DNA of 64,000 nt from Triatoma infestans (lineage: Eukaryota; Arthropoda; Insecta; Hemiptera; Reduviidae). Of this stretch, positions 33,325 to 44,744 are shown in pieces. Position 1 is the stretch's first letter; the number at the start of each line of letters is the position of its first letter. Location of the stretch: contig JAAEAF010002745.1 in assembly GCA_011037195.1 (NCBI GenBank), forward strand, positions 1-64,000, written 5' to 3'. The notes below the pieces were generated by a model, which was not told the DNA's origin, ran no database searches, and saw only the letters and a list, made by a program, of their open reading frames with translations. The translations under genes were made by a program, and so were the position numbers.

Positions 33325-34370
33325 CTTATAACTGGCACTGGTGTTCTTCTCTATGTATCCTCGTTGAATGTCGAATTTAGACTCATGAATTGCTGTAAGA
33401 CACTGGAGAAAGAAGATTTTCTTATAAAATATTCCTCAGTGAGTGTTCACTAAGTGTACCACCTTTCTACCTTGACGTTTCACAAGTAGGTTTTAATAAA
33501 ATAAATTCCCAGCCAATAAGCGGACCATTTTCGTCTCACCCTCGTATATACTGGGCAATCACTAAAACATTGAAAACATCGAAAAACCTTGATATCTGGT
33601 GTACGACTTGTCTCCCACTAGCTTTCAGAGAACTCTCTTCTCACGCTACCAACTCTTCTTTAAGTTAAGTGTGTTGTGCTTGCAGTGCTACTTATATATT
33701 CTCTTACAATACAAACAGTGATCAGTAAGTCTAAGTTATCTCAACCTAATCTTTTCCCTTCTATCCAGCACTTTGAAACATCCACTACAGTGGCAGGTCC
33801 CTTGACTGTAAGATGATAAATCTGTTCTCTGTTGTGTTCTGTTTAACAAATAATTAGAAACCGTAAAAAATATGATGATAATTCATTTGAAATAAGACAT
33901 GATATGACATAGAACTGTGGAAGCCCACTTATCTCAGAATTTCGAAATTTTGGGTTATCTTTATTCTCCATTTGTTAGTTGGCGGCTCGCAAAGTATTAA
34001 GGAAGGAAGGAAAACTATTGTCTTTAGCCTTCACATAACACTACATCTTAGTCACTGGTTGATAACTGTGGACTTTCTATTCTGTTGCAGACCAAACAAT
34101 CCATAGAAAAGCATCAAAAGTATTCAATAGCGCTGTGCAGGCAAAAAATAGAAGCAGGAATTAGTTAATTACGTGATCCAAGAGTTTCACAAATAACACA
34201 GACTCGAATTTAGTTGCCTTATTTATAACATTTAAATAAAATCAGCACACGAAATATGATACTAATAAAAGGAGAGCGCTTAAAAAAATTTGATGGTAGA
34301 TGGTATGTCCTCTTCTAGTTTTCCCTGTAACTTTTGCGCTATGTTAGGTCACTTCATTTTTTTTTTTGTA
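33325..34370. other. Unassigned DNA
   Basis: Moderately AT-rich, with no motif that I can name. Confidence 0.45.
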
Positions 34371-34374
34371 CTGC

Positions 34375-34540
34375 ATACACCCCATTTATGGTTTACATTA
34401 AAGAAGTCCAGCGTATAACTGCTCCATCGGACTGTCACCTTTTTGGTCCTATGAAAGAAAACCTAAGAGGACGAGGAAGTGAAGAGATAATGACAGCGCT
34501 ATACTTTTACAACAACTTTTTACAAGTATGCAGTTAAAAA
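34375..34540 (+). pseudogene. Mariner transposase fragment
   Basis: A short frame reads APSDCHLFGPMKENLRGRG, the region around the third catalytic Asp of mariner transposases (the usual PDLAPSD..LFGPLKE block). Nothing upstream of it is recognisable as transposase and no terminal repeat is seen. Confidence 0.6.
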
Positions 34541-34544
34541 TATT

Positions 34545-35770
34545 CCTAACAAACTAATTTAGCGGTAGTAGAGAGGAATACTTACTGAAGACGCCGGATA
34601 CTACAGCGACGACCTTCTAATTAAAACTTACCAACTAAGATCCTAATGAGAAAAGGAAAAGGGTTTACTTCGTTTCTATATTCAGATCATAGCCTAAAAT
34701 ATGTAACAAAAAATTCAGGTGCCCCTTCGGAGCGAGATATACTAAAATAGATTGGGATTTTAAATATGATAATATAAATTGAACAAGTGATGAAGAATTT
34801 CCAAAATCAATTATCAATGAAGGAATGATTTTTCATTCTCTTCAGTTTCTTTTTCGCTTTAGGAGCCGTAGCTTTTTTATAGACGGACATTGTCGTAACT
34901 ATAAATAAATGTGGAGGGATTTCCGATAACTGAAATATATCGGAAATTATCTTTAAAATACTTAGAAAAAAATTGTAATCATTTTGTGCAAAAAATAAAG
35001 TCTTACCGTACATTACTATAGATTACCAGGACAAATATTAAACTTCCTGGTTCTCAACCACCTTAGTAACTATATTTAAACTTTATTTTAATAAAGTTAT
35101 GAATAACCAATAATAGAATCTAATTTTCTACTCTGATTGAATAAACAGATCGGACTAGAAATAGTAATTAAATTAACTTTAACAACAAATAGATTGAAAA
35201 ACATCAATAAATTAAGTTGTTTTGCATTCTAAAATAGATTATTGAGGAAAATGCACCATAATAAATTCCGTATCTGTTTTTTTTTGTTTTTTTTTGGATT
35301 CAACAAACAATCCGTCATATTTATGTATAATGGTAAAACAATTTTTATTTAATTATATTGAAATTTTGAAAATTATTCAATATCCATATAAATAGATTAT
35401 CAATTTTTGACCTTAAAATCATCTCATTTGCAATGGTAACTAATTAATATTTGTAATTTATTATTGTTTGAATGTGTCTATTTATAATACTTTTCTTTAT
35501 TTATTTGAAATTTACATCTACATTCAAAATATAATAGTAAATGTGTTGTTATAATAGAAAATATTACATAATGGTCTTGAATCATGATGGTCATCAATGA
35601 ATGATTACCATTGGTATTATGATGTCGCCGGGCCATCGGCGCTTTAAGCGTCGACGAATTGTCTAAAGATTTTAGATTTAAGGGTTTGTATTCGGTTCAG
35701 CTTGAAACGCTTTGCCGTCCCTTACAGTTCTAGTCCTTATGTCCATAGAGGTCTCAGTAAGGAGACGTAT
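34545..35770. other. AT-rich DNA, nothing recognised
   Basis: No supported feature up to the solo LTR. Confidence 0.5.
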
Positions 35771-35771
35771 A

Positions 35772-36091
35772 TATAATGGAGTTGATGAGAAGAGAAATTG
35801 GGTTAGATTAAGTAGACGAGATATGAAGCCACTGTTATAATATGGCTATGAGTCTACACAAACTGCACTGGACTTGTAATGATTTTATAGAATAAAGGGT
35901 TAGAGTAGAGTATGGCACGATGATGTGACACGATGCGATGTGTGGTTGAATCTGATAGATGGATGTCTAGATCTCTCACTGGCTTATATACAGGTTCTCC
36001 CCATTCTAGCCTGCTTAAGTCAGAGAGTACCATAGAGAGTCTGTTTTTCTCTCGGTCGGGATTGTGTTCTCTCTCTTGCCGTTACATATAA
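35772..36091 (-). mobile_element. Solo LTR (family C) with 5-bp TSD
   Basis: On the minus strand the LTR runs TGTAACGGCAAGAG ... CATCAACTCCA (36086 to 35777, 310 bp), with TG/CA ends. TATAA at 35772-35776 and 36087-36091 is the target duplication. Inside are CAGGCTAGAATGGGGAG, a TATA box CTGTATATAAGCC and the polyadenylation-region match TTTATTCTATAAAATC. A near-identical LTR is at 46574-46898. Five-base duplications fit gypsy, BEL or copia elements; without internal sequence the superfamily is open. Confidence 0.85.
35979..36018 (-). promoter_or_regulatory. LTR core promoter block
   Basis: Minus strand: CAGGCTAGAATGGGGAGAAC, then CTGTATATAAGCCAGTGAG. The TATA box and its spacing from the upstream block are the same in the 46.68 kb copy. 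A start site about 25-30 bases downstream is inferred. Confidence 0.55.
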
Positions 36092-36094
36092 AAG

Positions 36095-37180
36095 TCTTTC
36101 ATTAGAAAGTGATAATTTAGATTGATTACAAAGTAGTCTATGGAGGAGATGAAAACGTTTTTTGAATTAATAAAAGGGAGAGTTTAACCATTTAAGGTGT
36201 GAATGTTACGTGTATGAATTTTTTATACTTACTTTGATTTTTCACTTAATAAGTGAGGTTTCCAGGAGTATAAGGTGAGTTTGAAGCGAACGTATAACAA
36301 TAATTGGGCCAAAGTTTGACGACAGCACCGCCGTATTATCGGGTGACTAGGAATCGCGGAGATATTTGGGTGACTAGGAATATCAGATCTACATATATTA
36401 AAATAAAGACGGAGTGCAAGGAGGCTACCTTGGATCATGCCAGCATGAATAAGATGGATACGGTACCATCCCCTTCACACGGTACCTTCACATTCTTGAA
36501 AGAATCTGTTTGAGAGCTAAGATTTTAGGTTTAAGTAGTTGGTACTAGGGACAGCTGCTTTTGAGCTTTCACAAAAAAAACGTCATGCTAAACTCTATTG
36601 AAAACATATTTACTGTCTAAGAAGACACCTTGAATTAGGAGTTTCATTAAGATTTTTCCGAGGATGGGAAGAAGGCTAATGGGATCATAGGACGAATGGG
36701 TGAGAACATGAGAAGTTTTTCTTTGGGTACAGGAATCATTCGAACAGTGAAAAATTGGAAAGTGAGTTGTACTGAGGACTGCATTGAAGATATAAATGAA
36801 ATATAATAGGGCTTTTATAGAAAGCTGGAAAAGAATTTGTGCAGTTACAAGATCATATTCAGGACTTCTTCTTGATCCTCCAAGAAAAACAAAATAATAA
36901 ATGGATATAGATAAATTTGTTTCAAGTTAAAATACTCAAAAAGGAAAAAAACACAGCCTTTATTACAAAAATTTAAGAAAACAATAAAAAAACTTATCAC
37001 AATAAATTTCCTAGAGTTTTAGTCTGCGGCCAATAATGCAGCCCTCCAACCGCTACTAACAATATACTATCACCACTAATAGATGTTCTACTTACAAATA
37101 AACAAGTTCTAATCTTAAAGATAAATTAAATTAATTTTTTTAAGTAATAATAAATAACGTTAAACGTCAACTAATTAATA
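36095..37180. other. AT-rich DNA, nothing recognised
   Basis: No supported feature before the Jockey pseudogene. Confidence 0.45.
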
Positions 37181-37184
37181 AGAA

Positions 37185-38290
37185 AAAATTCCACTAAGTC
37201 ATTCTACTACAGGGCAATTGGTGCGATTGGTTGACAATATTACTGAGAAATACAATGAAAGAAAGCACACAGGAATGTTATTGATGGACATAGAAAAAGC
37301 CTTTGACACTGTTTGGCATGTTGGATTCATCTACAAAATGATAATATATGGTTTTCCTGCGCCGGTGGTAAAATTAGTAAGCAGTTATCTTTCTGACAGA
37401 ACTTTTCAGCTTCAATTAGATGACGTACTGTCAGACAGAAGATACGTGATATCGGGGGTACCTCAGGGTTCAGTCCTTGGTCCGGTACTCTTTACCATCT
37501 TCATTAATGACATACCAGTAAAAGATAATGTATTGCTGTCCCTGTTTGCTGATGATACGGCTCTGTACGTGTCGTCGTGGCGAAAGGAGACAATTGCTAA
37601 CAGACTGACTCAAAGCTTCCATAGAATTTTAAAATACTTCCATAAATAGAAAATTAAAATAAACATAGAAAAAAACACAAGCAACCTGTTTGCCAATAGA
37701 AGACCAAATCTACAATAACAAGTAATAGTATCAAGCAATGCAATAGAATGGACTCCCAGTGTCATGTACTTGGGAGTTAAACTGGACAGATCACTAACTT
37801 TTACTCCACATATTAATGCAATAGCATAGAAATGTAAAGAGCTTATAGTGTAACTCTTTCCAAAATTAAATAGAAACTCCTCACTGAGTGTTAGCAATAA
37901 AATGTTGATATACAAGGTGCTAGTTAGACCTGTACTCACTTATGCTGCTCCTAGTTGGAGTATAACTGGTGAGATCAACCTAAGGAAATTGCAGAAAATG
38001 CAAAATAAGTTTTTAAGGTTTACCATTCATTCTTCTAGATGCACCCCAATTAGAAAATTACATGATAAAACGTAGGTACAGTACATCAAAGATGTACTGC
38101 GAGAAACTTGTTGCAAATGCTTCAATTAATGACAGTGTATTAATTAAAAGTATAGGCAGTTACAACACTAGGAGCAGCTATAAACATAAAATTATAAGAG
38201 GCATAATTAGTCCACCACAATAGTAATAGGTTTAGTGTTGGAGTTGGGTTTTTTATTTGTCATTTTTCCCAACAAATCTATTTTCTAAAT
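37185..38290 (+). pseudogene. Jockey-type LINE reverse transcriptase, broken
   Basis: Starts within the RT at SHSTTGQLVRLVD and runs open to 37649 with LLMDIEKAFDTVW, SGVPQGSVLGPVLFTIFIND and SLFADDTALYVSS, so both palm motifs are present. It continues after stops at about 37648 and 37718 with MYLGVKLDRSLTFTPHI and YKVLVRPVLTYAAPSWS, the Jockey block after the RT, and fades near 38220. The 5' half including the endonuclease is missing. No clear target duplication or tail. Confidence 0.8.
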
Positions 38291-38462
38291 AAAATAGTCA
38301 GGAAGAAACTATAAAGAAAGATGAAAAGATGTTGTATCTGGTACTCTTGAAGCACTTTGTAAATATGTTTATATTTGACAATAAATATATATATTTATCA
38401 TTTTTTATTATTATTCCACAAAACAGTGCTGTACACTGTTGCAAAAAAAAATAACTATAATT

Positions 38463-39471
38463 AAAAAAAAAATCTGGTGTGAAACACTCACACAACTTTC
38501 TCTTACTCCAGTTCTCAAAATTATAATTGACAAATTTTATAGTTTGTGCACCCAATTTAATGAAATTTGTCGAAAACTGAAAAAAAAACTAATCAGTAAA
38601 AGCGCACTTCCGGTTTACTGATTTCCTTCAAACTCGGAATTTTGGCCATCTATTAATTTCTAATTAATTTCACTTGGATGATAGAGTTGTATAATCAAGT
38701 ATGATACCACTTTAGAGGAAGCTGCAACCCTACCCCTCTCCTAAAAGTGCCCTTAAATGAATTTTGCCAGAGAAATGTTTAATATAAAAGTTGTAGATCA
38801 TTTAATTTTTAGTTTATATGTGTAGTTTCAAGAAAATCGTCGGGGCCATTTTTGAGAAAATCGTGAAAAAGTGAAAAAATCATATTTAGTAAAGTGTTAA
38901 AACAAAAGCACTTCCGGTTTTCCGATTTTTCTCAAACTCGGAATTTCAACAACATATTTAATTGTAATTAACATTATTTAAATGACCGAATTGTGTAATA
39001 ACCCGAAATAGCACTTTAGAGGGTAACCTAACCCCACCCCTCCCCCAGAAGGGCCCTTAAATCAATTTTCCCAGAGAAATGTTTCAAATAAAAGTTGTAG
39101 CTCCTTGTATATGTAGTTGATGTATCAAGCTTTCCTTGATTATACAACTCTTGGAGCCATTTTTGAGAAAAACGCAAAAAAGTAAAAAAGTCAACTTGTA
39201 AAGTGGTACTTCCGGTTGAGGAATTTTGACAGATAACGCACAGTCAGATCGCATGGTGATACCTAAACGGAATATTAAGTTTCAGTTTTCTACGGTTTTT
39301 CGTTTTTGAGCTATGCTGTTCACATACACACACACACACACACACTGACCATTTGCTAAAAACCACTTTTTTGGACTCAGGGGACCTCAAAACGAATATT
39401 TTCGGTGAAAACTCGATATCGAAAATTTGACACGATTACAATACTTCCTCTTACTAGGAGTAAGAGAAAGT
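38463..39471 (+). repeat. HER repeat, two-module copy
   Basis: The longest HER copy. It starts with an A-run and the hairpin GTGTGA-AACAC-TCACAC, then ACTTTCTCTTACTCC. It ends at the hairpin 39443-39471. ACTTCCGG marks recur at 38605, 38909 and 39208, so two modules of about 300 bp lie in tandem where other copies have one. Each module carries GAAATGTTT...ATAAAAGTTGTAG and GCCATTTTTGAGAAAA. A (CA)n run is at about 39328. Confidence 0.85.
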
Positions 39472-40339
39472 AATAAAACCAAGAATATTGTAAATATAGA
39501 CAAAGACAATGTTGACTTCCATGGTGGTCAGTGAGTGGGCTGTCTTCATAATAAAAACATTGTCACACAATCTTATTTGGTCGATAAAAAATATTAATTA
39601 TATGAGAAAGTAAATATATTTAAATACTTTCCAATATAATACGCCCCCACATTAACTATATCACATCATTTACACTTCTTCGAACATAAACATATAATAT
39701 TTACGCTTTACTTTTATAAAAGAGTTGTGTAAAATATTTTAAGGAAAAAATAAAGGTTTTTTTCAAATAAGAAAAATATTTCTACAATAAGTTTGCTTTA
39801 AATCGTGAAAAAAAAAAATTAAATAATTATTATGAGATTTTTGTACGGCAATGGCCAGAGAAGTTTTTTAAGAAATAAAAATTTCTTTGTTGCTCTACGT
39901 TTCGAGTACCATTGGTGCCCTTCTTTAGGAACTCTGTAAAAATTTATTGAAGAAAATACATTATTTTACAATTATAGTAGTTATGAAAAGTTCATAGATT
40001 TATAACAAAAAAAGAAGAAAGACAAATTTAAATTAAGGAAATATTACCAGAAGAAATTATAAAACAGAAGTGACAGTAAATTAAATAAAATGATATTGAC
40101 CATAAGATAAAATAAGACAGATAAAGATACCTTTAGAGTAGGAGAGGAGTGAACGTTGAGACTGAAGTGAAGAGAGAGTATTTTTTTTTAAATTTCAAAA
40201 ACTATTAAAGAAAGGGAGGGATAAAAAAAATGTTTGTAGTAAGGCGCGGCAATTTCAAATTTAAAAGAACAAATTACTGACGAATATCTTTTCTTAGGAT
40301 TAGAAAAATATGGTTATAAGTTGAAGTTATCATTTCTTT

Positions 40340-40560
40340 GTCTATTTTTTTTTTAAATTGATAGAATTTGGATGAAGGTGAATTTGTTTAAAGATTCGGA
40401 TAGAAGACGTTTTAAATGGTTGGGGTTTAAAGTGGTTAAAATGGAAGGGTTATTGAAATCATTTGATATGATTGAAAGTCCAAAACATGTTTGAAGAGAG
40501 TGCAGTGCTGTCAATTTTTTTGTTAATAATGTTTAGTTCGTGTTGTCTGAGTCTTTTTTG
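40340..40560 (-). pseudogene. Penelope-like GIY-YIG endonuclease tail (remnant)
   Basis: Minus-strand translation gives QKRLRQHELNIINKKIDSTA and, after a one-base shift, NDFNNPSILTTLNPNHLKRL and LSESLN. This resembles the end of the GIY-YIG endonuclease of Penelope-like retroelements (R..QH...I......SAL..H......DF....IL......KR...ES). The GIY and YIG core and the reverse transcriptase are missing, replaced by the HER insertion. The match is by eye only. Confidence 0.5.
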
Positions 40561-40561
40561 T

Positions 40562-41298
40562 AAAAAAAAATCTGGTGTGAAACACTCACACAACTTTCTC
40601 TTACTCCAGTTCTCCAAATTATAATTGACAGCTTTTATAGTTTGTGTACCAAATTTAATAAGATTCGTCGAAAACTGAAAAAATTGTTCAGTAAAAGCGC
40701 ACTTCCGGTTTACTAATTTTCTTGAAACTCGGAATTTTGGCCATGTATTTATTTCTAATTAATTTTGTTTGGATGATACAATTGTATAATCAACTGTGAT
40801 AGCACTTTAGAGAAAAATAACCCCACCCCTCCCCCAGAAGTGCCCTTAAATGAATTTTCCTGGAGAAATGTTTCAAATAAAAGTTGTAGCTCTTTGTATG
40901 TGTAGTTGATATAGCAAGTTTAAAGAAAATCTTCGGAGCCATTTTTGAGAAAATTGCAAAAACGTAAAAAAAACAACTAGTAAAGTGGTACTTCCGGTTG
41001 AGGAATATTGACACATAACGCACCGTCAGATCCCATGGTGATACCTAAACGTAATATCAAGTTTGAACTTTCTACGATTTTTCGTTTTTGAGCTATGCTG
41101 TTCACATACATACACACACACAGACACACACACAGACACACACACAGACACACCACACACACACACACACACAGACCATTCGCTAAAAACCACTTTTTTG
41201 GACTCAGGGGACCTCAAAACGGATATTTCCGGTGAAAACTCGATATCGAAAATTTGACACGATTACAATACTTCCTCTTACTAGGAGTAAGAGAAAGT
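40562..41298 (+). repeat. HER repeat, single module, nested in the Penelope-like element
   Basis: Complete copy from A-run and hairpin to the terminal hairpin (about 41270-41298), with one ACTTCCGG module (marks at 40702 and 40989) and a (CA)n/CAGA tract at about 41105-41172. It separates the endonuclease remnant from the right arm, so it arrived after the Penelope-like insertion. Confidence 0.85.
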
Positions 41299-41592
41299 AA
41301 AAACTGTTTTCTTATCCCTCCCATCCTTTTAACAGTTTTTGAAATTCATTTCAGTCTCAACGTTCTCAACGTTCACTCCTCTCCTTCCCTAAAGGTATCT
41401 TTATCTGTCTTATTTTATCTAATTGTCAATATCATTTTATTTAATTTACTGTCACTTCTGTTTTATAATTTCTTCTGATAATATTTCTTTAATTTAAATT
41501 TTTCTTTCTTCTTTTTTTGTTATAAATCTATGAACTTTTCATAACTACTATAATTGTACAATAATGTATTTTCTTCAATAAATTTTTACAGA

Positions 41593-41633
41593 GCTCCTGA
41601 AGAAGGGCACCAATGGTATCCGAAACGTAGAGC
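41593..41633 (+). ncRNA. Hammerhead ribozyme-like motif in Penelope arm
   Basis: In order: GCTC (stem I, 41593-41596), CTGAAGA (41597-41603), an imperfect stem II with GG..ACC/GGT..CC, GAAA (41622-41625), AC/GT as a two-base loopless stem III, A before the expected cleavage, and GAGC (41630-41633), which pairs with GCTC. The left arm copy on the minus strand has a damaged core (CTAAAGA). Confidence 0.5.
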
Positions 41634-41859
41634 AACAAAGAAATTTTTATTTCTTACAAAAAACTCCTCTGGCCATGGGCCGTACAAAAATCTCATTGTA
41701 ATTTTAAGGCCTACCATTTAAATAATTATTTTTTATATTTATTTTGCTTAAAACAAAATGCGTATTTCATATTTATGGTTTCTTAATTTCGTACAATTAG
41801 GAGAAAGTACTAAATAGGTCATTCCTATTTTACGGAATTTTTTTGGGTCCATCAAAATT

Positions 41860-41980
41860 TTATTTTCTCCCAATGATATAAGAGAAGTATTTCGTTTGTG
41901 TCAAATTTTTGAAATTGATGTTTTTTTTTAGTACACGAAAGTATATTTGAACTTTCTGCGATTTTTCGTTATCCAGTTTA
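41860..41980 (-). repeat. HER fragment
   Basis: GAGAAGTATTTCGTTTGTGTC, then AAATTTTTGAAATTGATG and TGAACTTTCTGCGATTTTTC match HER in reverse orientation with an internal deletion. Confidence 0.5.
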
Positions 41981-41984
41981 AATC

Positions 41985-42880
41985 TTGTTTGGTTGATAAA
42001 AATATTAATTATTATGTAGGAAAGCAAAAATATTCATTTAAAAAAAATAAAACAATAAATAAAATAGATATGAAATTTTACATTGACAATGACGCGGAAC
42101 ATAGAAGAGGAAAAGAGGAATTTGATTATTAGTCAATGCCAGGCAAAACTTCACTAACAAACCCTAACATTATTGAAATGGCAGTTTAGTGAAAATTCTA
42201 GGAAATGTCTGTCGCAGAGCTTTCAGCAGCCATTTAAAGTCAATTTTTTGCGGAAAAATGTATCAAATGAAAAGAATCAATTAAAAGGAACAAATTGAAA
42301 TTGTTATATAACTGCTCTATAACCAATTTTAAAGAAAAAAAATGTTTGGACACAGCTTCAAACATATCGCAACAAACGATATTTTACATTTATTTTGTTT
42401 GATTTTGTTTTTAAAGTTTTTAGATTAATACCATGGAAATGATCAAGGAAAAACTTCCTTTCGATAGAACAAGGACTCTCTCTTAAAAAAAAAAAGAACT
42501 GTGATGGCATATCATAAGTCAAATTAGTTCCCTGCCAAGCTCATATAAAAGAAAACGAAGCCAACCAATGGTTAGGGATGAAGCACCGTCCTACTTCCGT
42601 TATCATAGGGGTCTAAATTGAAGGAAAAAGGGATAATGGGAAGCCCCCATTCTATCACCATCTTCAAGAGCAAAGACATCTTCCGTGCGATCAGCAAAAC
42701 ACGAACATCGAGTGTTTACACATCAGCACTTGCCTATCTCTCAGTCTCTCATTGAGTTTATCTCCTTGTCTCTTAATCTCATAAGTCAAGTCCTTAGAAT
42801 CATAAGTGTATATATAATATATTAATTATAGTGCAGTAGTAATAGTATTTAGTTATTAATTTTAAACCCTCTGAAACTCA
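41985..42880. other. Unassigned DNA
   Basis: 42530-42800 has a TATA-like CATATAAAAGAAA followed by CT-rich text and could be a leader or LTR of an unknown element. Nothing in it repeats elsewhere in the window. Confidence 0.35.
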
Positions 42881-42884
42881 TATT

Positions 42885-43306
42885 AGTTAGTGCCCTTAAA
42901 TGCATTTTCCCGGAGAAATGTTTCAAATAAAAATTATAAATTTTTGTATGTGTAGTTGATATATCAAGATTACATATAAACGTTGGAACCATTTCTGAGA
43001 ATATCGTAAAAAAGTGAAAAAAATACAAGGTGTAAAGTGGTACTTCCGGTTGAGGAATTTTGACAGATAATGTACTGTTGGATTCCAGGTGATACCCAAA
43101 CGGAATATCAAGATTAAACTTTCTTCGAGTTTTGGTTTTTGAGCTATGCTGTTTATATGCACACACATACAAACACACCCAGATCATTTGCTAAAAACCA
43201 CTTTTTTTAACTCAGATGATCTCAAAGAGGATATTTCCGGTGAAAACTCGATATCTAAAATTTTATACGATTGCAATACTTCCTCTTACTCGCAGTAAGA
43301 GAAAGT
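42885..43306 (+). repeat. HER repeat, 5'-truncated
   Basis: Starts inside the module at GTGCCCTTAAATGCATTTTC and keeps the ACTTCCGG mark, the CA-rich part and the terminal hairpin at 43278-43306 with loop CGC. Confidence 0.8.
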
Positions 43307-43309
43307 AAA

Positions 43310-44380
43310 TAGTTTTTTGGAGTAATGGTACGTAATGTGCAAATTGTCAGTGAATCCGGGGAGTAATTGATTGGACACCAGGTTTGTCCTGACATCGTGT
43401 GTAGGTCGACCTCGCCAAAGAACACGAATTGCCATGTATGCGATAATCTCATTCACCGTAGGCTATAAATACTTCTCCTTGTAGAACGTAATGCATTTCC
43501 CATATAATATAGACATATATTTTCGTAGATGTAGATAACGAGGTAGTCTATTTCAAACATAAAATAATTATCAATCATGGAAAAGAATAGCTTTAGGTGG
43601 AACAATTTGTACAATATAATGAAATGAAGATCAATTACCGAAACAAGGTTTAATTACAAAATGACCATCATTATTGTTATTAATATGGGTAAAACTTAAA
43701 AAGAAAAGAAAAATCTTATGAGGTCGGCGATATTTCATTTAAGATTTTAACTTTCAGATTAGCTAGTCCGAATAAAATCTTACAACAATAGAGTTACTCC
43801 GTTGGGAAATGGAAATGATAAAATTTTACTATACTGGATATTTTTATGGCCTCCCAGTGGTATAATTAAATTGTAAAATAGAATATGCCATACAGTTTTA
43901 ACATTTAGCAATTTACATTAAATTTTTATATATTTTTATTTTTTTTAATAAATCTATTTATTTAAATACAAATTTATAATTACTTATTATTTTTTTTATT
44001 CGACAGTTTTAATAAGAGATTTTTTTAAGATTTCTATTTGCTAATACTAGAACTGATTTGCTTTTACTCTACATCGAACTGTATGTATGTTTTTATACGT
44101 ATGAACAAAATTACTCAAAAAACAAAACAAAAAATGCAGAAAATAGATAACAGAAATTTGTTATTCCATTTAAATAATAACCCACATGTGATATGAAAAT
44201 TTTGGGCAAAACCAATGAATTTAAATATATAATTAATACATCTAGTTTGTGATGCGCAACCGTACAAGAACCACCAAAAAAAAAATCACTGCATTATCAG
44301 CAAAAAGTAGAGCCAAGATATTTCTAGTGTTTGCGTATCAAACGCCAGATAAACCTTCCTAGTTTTTATTACTGTGTGCA
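43310..44380. other. AT-rich DNA, nothing recognised
   Basis: No supported feature. Confidence 0.45.
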
Positions 44381-44384
44381 TAAT

Positions 44385-44740
44385 GGGTATGAGATGGAGA
44401 GAAATTGGATTTGTTAGATAAATGAACTGGAAGTGATGCTGAACATTTATAATAAGGAAAGTAACACCAACTGTTTGGACAGTACACGTAATTTATAAAA
44501 TGGTAATGAGAGATTTAGAATGAGAAAGAGAAAGGTTGTGTTGACGCGTTGTGATTGTTGTATGAACTGCTGCAGGACTGTCGGAAGAACTCCGCCTATG
44601 GCTAAAACAGTTATATTTAAACAGGTTCTCCCATTCTAGTCTGGCCTAAACTAATGAGTGATCCTGTCAATTTTTATGTCTCTCTCTCTCTGCTATGGAT
44701 CCCTCTCTTTGGATCCTATTACACTGTGGCAAGACGGTGT
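44385..44740 (-). repeat. LTR-like repeat, family C relative
   Basis: Same order of blocks as the solo LTR at 35.8 kb but diverged. On the minus strand: TAGGCCAGACTAGAATGGGA, GAACCTGTTTAAATATAACTG, and at the far end AATCCAATTTCTCTCCATCTC. The TATA box is altered. No target duplication was found. Confidence 0.55.
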
Positions 44741-44744
44741 TGAA

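Larger units (their letters stand above)
39832..41717 (-). mobile_element. Penelope-like element with about 400-bp inverted terminal arms
   Basis: Arms at 39832-40232 and about 41303-41717 are reverse complements apart from scattered changes; both contain GTACGGC, TTTGTTGCTCTACGTTTCG, GGTGCCCTTCTT and TATCTTTATCTGTCTTATTT. Between them lies a Penelope-type endonuclease remnant (about 40340-40560) and a later HER insertion (40562-41298). TTAAATAATTATT at 39819-39831 and 41718-41730 may be a 13-bp target duplication, but it is AT-rich. Penelope-like elements are known for terminal repeats in unusual orientations and for hammerhead motifs, which fits. Confidence 0.6.

Noticed and set aside
41100..41175. 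(CA)n and CAGA tracts as independent regulatory features
   Set aside because: They are part of every longer HER copy and vary in length like ordinary microsatellites.
39819..41730. TTAAATAATTATT as a certain target duplication of the Penelope-like unit
   Set aside because: It is low-complexity in AT-rich DNA, and the right arm carries about 20 extra bases before it, so it is kept only as a possibility.
42530..42850. An LTR with a TATA box
   Set aside because: There is a TATA-like word and a CT-rich leader but no second copy, no TG/CA ends and no target duplication.
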